Source: Dryocosmus kuriphilus
Taxonomy: Eukaryota > Arthropoda > Insecta > Hymenoptera > Cynipidae
Reading direction: 5' to 3'
DNA length: 64,000 nucleotides
NCBI GenBank assembly: GCA_038277395.1
Contig: CM076193.1
Location: 82,227,583-82,291,582, forward strand
In this document: positions 57,891-64,000 of the stretch, one piece after another
How the letters are laid out: the number at the start of each line of letters is the position of its first letter
Position numbering within the stretch: position 1 is the stretch's first letter
Program-made: the position numbers and the translations under genes
The notes under the pieces: generated by a model
Told to the model about the DNA's origin: nothing
Seen by the model: the letters and a program-made list of their open reading frames with translations, nothing else
Databases searched by the model: none

Positions 57891-58152
57891 CTGAGCACAA
57901 TGGTGAACTAAACCTCAGCCCTATCCGACTCATGAAAAGATGTCCGTAAATATATACTTCCAAGTGGTAGTACCAAAAAATTCCGACAGAGAGCGCCACT
58001 GTTATCACTATACAGTTTGGCATTGTGCCTTATGTGCTCTTAAACAAGTGTAATATTTATTATAAAAAATATTTTATTTTGACAATATTTAAGTGATGTC
58101 ACGTGTGCAAAATTAATTATAATTATTTAGTGGAAGTTTTTGTGAACTCAAA

Positions 58153-59572
58153 ATGGTTGGACACAGATGCATCGTACCGAATTGTGATTTGGGGTACAAT
58201 GTCCCTAATCAAGAAAAGTGTCCTCATTTTACTGTTCCATCTGAAGCACATAAATAATTGAATAGAAAAAAGCGATCCCGAGGAAAGATTACATTTTAAA
58301 ACCGGGAATGTTAGTGTGTGAGGTGCATTTTTTACATGATGATATAGTTTGGAGACGTGAAGTAAAGGATCCTGCTGGCAATATTATGGTATCGGTATAT
58401 ACGTTGTTTAACTTTTTACATTTAAAAAACATGAATGAAATTTACAGTGTAAAATAAATATTCACAGACTATATTAAGGAGAAGAAATTTATCACAAAAC
58501 AAAAGTAAAAAATTATTTAAATTAAATTCTTTCTTACGAGCAAATGGAATTATATTCTATTTTAACCTCAAAGAAATGTCAAAACGGTCAAAACATTGAT
58601 TCACAATCATCATTGAAACTCATATCGACTCGGTTGCTCGCTTTCAATTTTATTTGCACTACAAGTTAATTTTCCCCAAAAAATCGATAAGAAAACCTGG
58701 CTTAATATGAATAAAAATATTGATTAATTATTAAAGGGTTGCAATACAGAACTAGATATTTTTATTATTTAAAAATCAAATAAACATTGTGGTAAAAGAA
58801 TTTTTTCAAACTATCATTTTTTTATGCAATAATTTTTTCAACTGTATTAAAAATTTTAGTTACAATTTAGTTACAATCTTAACGAAGCAATAATTTTTTT
58901 CACTTTTAGCATGCATATTTCTTTAAATTATTATCAATTTCAGGGTAGCCCCTGGATCGGAAATTTTATGAGACCTAGAGAAACCGGGAAATGACAGTGA
59001 ATTTATTTTTTGACAAAGAATTTGACCAATTTTCAGAAAAAAATTCTGTCAAAGTTAGATTTCAACAGTTTTTTAAATAATTAGCTGAATTGTTATCTTT
59101 TTTCATTCTCTGATATCATTCAGTTCACGATGCATAATTCAAAAATCTTTCAATTTAAAAATGTTTCATTTTAGATTTAATTTTTAAGCGTACATTATCT
59201 CGAAAGCATGATTTTATTTTATTTTTTAACTGAAAATTGAATGTTTTATCGCAATCTATAGTCAAGCTTAGTCCGATTTTAGATTACTGTCACTTCGAGA
59301 TTGTCTACCTTCATATCAGTTTCCTGTAATCCCTGTAACCTGAATAACTTTTTTTGATAAAACTTTTTTGACCTCAATTCAGCAACACTTCGGTTTGGGA
59401 GTGGATATTTGTTTTATCTTTAAATAGTGATTTCTATTTATCCTATTCGGCTTTTCTGTTATAGGAGGATTTGAAAAGACCATATTTAAAAAAAGATGCC
59501 GTACCATCGCTGTTCCCTGATTGTCCGGCTTATTTATTCAAGACAAAAAGGAAAAGAAAGTCTCCGAAGTAA
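58153..59572 (+). pseudogene. Short THAP-domain gene, two exons, interrupted
   Basis: Exon 1 (58153-58394) starts MVGHRCIVPNCDLGYN and KCPHFTVPSEAHK, giving the first two cysteines of the finger. TAA at 58255-58257 and a frameshift follow, after which IPRKDYILKPGMLVCEVHF supplies the remaining Cys-His ligands. Exon 1 ends at a GT donor (GTATAT). Exon 2 starts after TTCTGTTATAG at 59465 and reads EDLKRPYLKKDAVPSLFPDC, with the AVPSLFP signature that closes THAP domains, then a Lys/Arg-rich tail and TAA at 59570. The spliced product would be about 115 residues with no catalytic domain. Short DNA-binding-only products can repress P elements in flies; whether this one ever did is speculation. The stop and shift make the present copy inactive. 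Confidence 0.82.
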
Positions 59573-60257
59573 CAGAATATGAGAATACGAAGACTAAAAC
59601 TAAGCATAATTTAATATTTATTACGACGAATGACTATTAAAATGTGATTGATTGGTTATATTACTGAAAATAATATAGCATTTTACTGCTATTCTTTATT
59701 AAAAATATGTGTTATGTAAAAAGTAAATGTAAAATATTATATTCATCACAGCGAATATGACTTTCAAAGTGTGATTGATTTGATCAATGTGATTCACGAA
59801 TGTGAGTTTACTATCTAAAAACAATGCTGCTAATTTTAAAATAAATTGATAATTTACAATTACATCTATTTGTCTAAGTACAACATATTACTTAATATTA
59901 CTAACCATCAATTATTTTTTACTTGTGTAAATTAATTTTGAGACTTTCACACTAAGTAGAAAACTGTATGAATTTGAAACTATTCTCTCTATCGCTATCA
60001 CTATTTTCTCAGATTTTTTTCATGAAAATTATTATTGAAAGTCAATGAACTTATTTTAATAGATTCAACATTCATTCTATAATGATAAAAAGCTTTTTTT
60101 AGTTATTTACATTCTTATCTCATAACAGATAATGTAAACTGTGTAGAGACAATAGTGGCGTCCTCTGGCAGTCCTTTTTGGTACTAGCACTTGGAAGTAT
60201 AATATAATTACGGATGCCATCCGTGGAAAAGCTTGGAAGTCGGATAGGGCTGCTAAA

Positions 60258-60395
60258 CCTAAATATGGTTCTGTCCTTTTCTATCATATTGCTCCATCTC
60301 TCTTGTTACGTGTTCACAAGAGAGAGAGAGAGAGAGAGAGAAATATGATAGAAAAGGACAGTACAATCTTTTGGTTAAGGTTACAGGTTTAGTTC
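60258..60395. repeat. Hairpin insertion with GA microsatellite
   Basis: TTCTGTCCTTTTCTATCATA is followed, after a loop containing a (GA)n tract at about 60318-60342, by its inverted copy TATGATAGAAAAGGACAGTA. CTAAACCT and AGGTTTAG border it, so it splits the right arm of the THAP element. Confidence 0.8.
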
Positions 60396-60419
60396 GCCAT
60401 TGTGCTCAGGCCCTAAGTG

Positions 60420-61346
60420 AGTGCAGGCAGAGAACTAGGTGTTTAATCATTAATCAGGTGCAGGGGGAGCAGTAAGTTTTCGATGATGCGACTTCTATAT
60501 TAACATTACCGAACTAATCACGGTTATCCAATCTTTTTTCCACTGACTGTAGGCGGCTAGGCGCTTCATCTTTCATGTCAGTTATGTTGACAGAAAAAAT
60601 TAAGACACCTAACCTTCCTGTCAAAATAGACGCGCGCCAAGCGGCAAAAAGTATATTTGATGAACTTTTGGCGATTTTTATCGTGTTTATAAAAATATTT
60701 GACTGCTTTCAAAGAATTTGAGAGGTGAGTATATAAATATTTTAAGAGTAAAATTCAAATTTCTCCGCGAGAAGTTAGGATTTAGGTGATTTTAGTCTTG
60801 CATCAATTTTGAGGTTAGAAATTGAAAAGTAAAAATTACGGATAATTTTTCCCATTTATACATATTTTTTTGACCATTTTTCTTGTTTTAAGAGAAAAAT
60901 AACATTTTTAATATGAGGTTGAGATGCATTAAAACCAAGCAAAATTTAAGTATCAGAGGAAGTAGAAATCAATTTTTTTCTAACAGTATTTTTGAACGCT
61001 TTGAGGGTCGGTTAAGCTTATAATAGATTTTGAAAAACATTTTTCGGATTAAAAGGAGAAAGTATTGATTATAAGCTTCACGAAGGACAACATTTATATA
61101 TCAGCAGAATGTACTTCGTTTTTCCTCGATTTTCGAGAACTCTTGAAATCATGGTAAAATACAATTGTTCATATTTGCAGTTTTAAACAAACTTAAAAAA
61201 TCTGTAGAAACTTGAAGAAAATGTAAATATTTCAATTTTGAAATTGTTATGTCTTAAAATTTCTTTAATTTTCAATAATGTTCACATGCTTTGTTAGGTT
61301 AGTCACTTGGGCATATTGAAATAAAAATTTTTTGGTTTTTCGTTCT

Positions 61347-61347
<1 letters not shown>
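60420..61347. other. No gene seen
   Basis: AT-rich DNA without supported feature. Confidence 0.4.

Positions 61348-61401
<54 letters not shown>
61348..61401 (+). repeat. Homopolymer of 54 G
   Basis: Fifty-four uninterrupted G, followed about 200 bp later by 14 C at 61605-61618. The tract creates a polyproline frame on the minus strand that is not a gene. Exact length may be affected by sequencing error. Confidence 0.9.
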
Positions 61402-61402
<1 letters not shown>

Positions 61403-62954
61403 TTTCTAGAGGATGCCAGAATGACTTTCTGAAAGTTTAAGTTAAAAAAAAACTCCCAGTTCGCACAACGCGGACAAAGGACAAAATCGAAAATCACGAA
61501 AAATTGAATTTTATTCTTTATTTTCAAACCGCGTTTTGTGACTTGAGAAAATTTTTTTTCATACTTTCAGGAAGTTATTTTGACATTCATTAGAAACTTT
61601 TCAGCCCCCCCCCCCCCCTCCGTAAAAGGAAAGACCAACATTTTTTTTCGATGCACCCTATTATTCATTGGACCGGAAAATGGGAGTGAATTCATCCTGG
61701 ATTTCTAAAGTCTTACTAAAAAAATCCCTATTCAATTTCATTCATATTTAATTTCACTAAATATCAAAAGAAATAAAAGAGATTTCAATCCAACTGGATT
61801 TGAAATTCTTTAAGATTGCTACGATTCCAATTTGAATTTGCACTATTTTAACTTCTTCAAATTGTATTTTTACGCTGTTCAATTTACAAGGTTTTTGAAT
61901 TTAAAATGTTTCAGTTTTGAATACCTAATATTTCAGAATCGTTTAATTATTAAGCCGCCAAATGTAAAATTGTTTCATTTTAAAAGCTTAAATTTTAGAA
62001 TTGAAATTTTTTAGACTAAATTTGCAAGCCTTGAATTTAAATTATTGCAGGCTTCAATTCTGATATAGTGATAATGCACATACAGCGCGGTTGGCGGAAA
62101 GAAATATTAGAAATCCGAAACTTTCTACTGTTGAAAATTTCCATTTTTCGTCCAAATAAGTGAAAGAGAGTTCAGTAGAGCTAAAATAAGTTTAAAAATA
62201 CAGTTAACCTTTAAAAATTTTACCGCATTTTTAACTTGCGTTTTTCAAGAAGAAAAACATATCTCAAAATATTCTTTAAATTAAACATTATTTTAGAAAC
62301 TATGAGCTATTTAAAGAATATCTTAACTATACAGAAATATTTTCTTGTGCAAAATATGTATACAAAATAGAAGAGAAGACTAGGATTAAAATGGCTAGCT
62401 GTCGCATTTTTTAAATTTGAATTTTTTGATTAATTTAATTCATTTATTATTAATGGATTTTCTAACATATTGATGTACTTAATTAATTGAATGAATAAAG
62501 AAATTAAGATGTCGGAACTCTGAAACAGTTTTTAAAGATAATCCAGTTAAAGTTGCTGATTTCATAAGCACCGATGTTAAATTTGTTCTTTAAACTCAAA
62601 ATACACCCACTTATAGTTCTTTTTAGCACATGAGCATAGTTTTAAAAAATAAAATCATACCCGCGCATTATTATTATGGGCCCACCTCCTCCCACAGGTA
62701 CTCACGACCCGGTACTTCGCTACTAAACACGGTCGCGAACGCGGCAAGTGCTTAGTAGATTCGTTGGTGTCAGATGCCGTTTAAAAAATTATTCTGCTTC
62801 CACATTCGTCAAATAATTAAAATAATCCTGCTCTGGACCATGAAGCATCGCAGCTTTTGCTCAGGCGTAAAGTGATGCCTGAAGTGTGAGGTGTTTTTCT
62901 GAATTGACGAAATTCACAAATGTCTCAAACAGACGTCCGAAGAACCATTCCTTG
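61402..62954. other. No gene seen
   Basis: AT-rich DNA up to about 62680, then a more balanced stretch (62680-62950) without a recognisable motif. Confidence 0.4.
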
Positions 62955-64000
62955 TTTTTTTTTTTTTTTTTTTTTTAAACAAACAATGCTCCCTTACAGG
63001 CAACATTATCAGAGACATTTGTCCTCAATTCTTATTTAGTATTATAAATTTCAAGCGATATTGCTTATCCCAGGTGCCCAGGGGGCAAAAGCACTCCCCC
63101 AAAGAGAGAGATAGCGAGAGAAAGAAAGTCAGAGACATACCTGAGAATGGAAACCAGAGCATTCGTTAAGATTTTTTAAAACCAGAATCGGAGACAAACG
63201 ACTCTATTAATATATTAATATTTCGAGTGGTGCACAGCACACACAACTTCACAAACGTACACGGACATACACGACACGATAGCGAACATAATAATAACCA
63301 TAATAACAACAACAAAAGTAAATAAAACTCACAAGACATGATAATAAAACTAAGTAAAACTGTGACAAAAATTTTTTTTTAAATATAAAAATGCATAACG
63401 TGGGGTTGTCAACTTTTCAAGTGTACGTGGGATAACCTTTTTTACAGAAGACGATTAGCCGCTATCATTGGTAACGCCCATAAAACTCCGGACGATGCGG
63501 CAGGTGTTAAGCAATATCGCCTTCTGTATAAGATGTAAAAATTTCCCAGCTCCCAGGTCTTCCAAGTGCTGGATGCATCTCACGTGAACGTTCCCTGTGG
63601 AGGAGATTACTACCGGGTGAAGGGTGACCTTCTTCACCCTCCACACGGCCATGATCTCCTGCCGCAACTCCGCATACTTCTGGATCTTCTCAGTATATCG
63701 AAGTTGTGTGGTTTAAGGAAATACTAATGTCAATAATTCTGACATGTTCGTCATGTTTGTTCCACCAGAGGACGTCTGGGCGATTATGCCTGACCAGGTG
63801 GTCTGTTAGGATAGTCCTGTCCCAGTAGAGGAGATGAGGTTCGTTCTCTAGTACTCTTACAGGGGAGTATTTATAATAAGGCTTACGTTCCTCTAGCAAA
63901 CCAAGATTTAGAGCAATCTGTTGGTGGATAATCCCTGCAGCATCATTGTGTCTGCGGGTGTATTCTTGCGAGGCAAGCATCGTACAGCCATCAATTATGT
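62955..64000 (-). mobile_element. 3' end of a non-LTR retrotransposon
   Basis: On the minus strand the coding end (63455-64000) is followed by about 480 bp of untranslated sequence with CA-rich and AAT-rich tracts and a poly(A) tail of 22 (T at 62955-62976). The 5' part lies beyond the window. Confidence 0.75.
63455..64000 (-). pseudogene. C-terminal part of a non-LTR reverse-transcriptase protein
   Basis: The frame runs in from the window edge: RRHNDAAGIIHQQIALNLGL, KPYYKYSPVRVLENEPHLLY, WDRTILTDHLVRHNRPDVLW and VRIIDISISLNHT. This is the arrangement found after the polymerase domain in several insect non-LTR elements (RHN...H, then N-RPD and IDI-x-P/S). A frameshift near 63700 leads to RQEIMAVWRVKKVTLHPVVI and IQKAILLNTCRIVRSFMG, then a stop at 63455. 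The polymerase itself is outside the window, so the clade cannot be named. Confidence 0.8.

Larger units (their letters stand above)
57891..60409 (+). mobile_element. Inverted-repeat element carrying a THAP-domain gene
   Basis: The ends CTGAGCACAATGGTGAACTA and, inverted, CTGAGCACAATGGCGAACTA continue as arms of about 120 bp (57891-58020 and 60150-60409, the right one broken by an inserted hairpin). A two-exon THAP gene lies between them. The adjacent 8-bp flanks do not match. THAP fingers are the DNA-binding domain of P-element transposases, so this may be a P-related element reduced to the binding domain; that is inference. Confidence 0.7.

Noticed and set aside
61303..61527. 74-codon minus-strand frame with a long proline run
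   Set aside because: It is created by the 54-G homopolymer, with nothing like a gene around it.

Overview
The window looks like a transposon-dense, intron-bearing, AT-rich insect nuclear genome. Evidence for an arthropod host is a nuclear copy of mitochondrial cox1 that reads TGA as tryptophan (invertebrate mitochondrial code), Ty3/Gypsy, hAT, P/THAP and mariner elements of insect type, and spliced transposase genes. I found no convincing host protein-coding gene, tRNA or rRNA. Almost everything recognisable is mobile DNA or its remains, often nested.

Layout. 1-2945: AT-rich DNA with a cox1 NUMT (850-1181) and a 346-bp P-type foldback MITE with a perfect 8-bp target duplication. 2947-7150: a 4.2-kb composite long-inverted-repeat element holding another foldback, ~80-90-bp and 128-bp tandem repeats and an LTR-like promoter block. 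7151-10840: featureless AT-rich DNA. 10849-12686: two inverted copies of one hAT family; an empty-site paralogue lies at about 13320-13352. 15451-20510 and 21504-26134: two decayed Ty3/Gypsy elements with near-identical LTR pairs, separated by a MITE (20611-21140) filled with a 10-bp-period repeat. 26326-29054 (minus): a broken P-element/THAP transposase. 29182-29617: a TA-flanked MITE.

30100-44680: a repeat domain made of a ~155-bp satellite in both orientations plus unique blocks rich in GCGAAGCGC-like palindromes. It is interrupted by a 1444-bp foldback (33388-34831) and by an apparently intact five-exon hAT transposon (36549-40315, 775-aa transposase). 45712-51228: two small hAT derivatives that still carry zinc-finger first exons with splice donors, and a hAT transposase pseudogene split by a MITE. 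51452-54380: a long-inverted-repeat element with its own tandem arrays, a deleted mariner inside it and a perfect 70-bp palindrome. 55450-56650: ~77-bp tandem repeats and a dispersed repeat. 57891-60409: an inverted-repeat element carrying a two-exon THAP-domain gene. 62955-64000 (minus): the 3' end of a non-LTR retrotransposon running off the window.

How it fits together. The intact hAT and several MITEs are bounded by 8-bp duplications, and two insertions can be checked against unoccupied paralogues in the same window. Several unrelated non-autonomous elements share one design: inverted ends built from many copies of a short family-specific motif. All protein families here were recognised by eye from motifs, without a database search.
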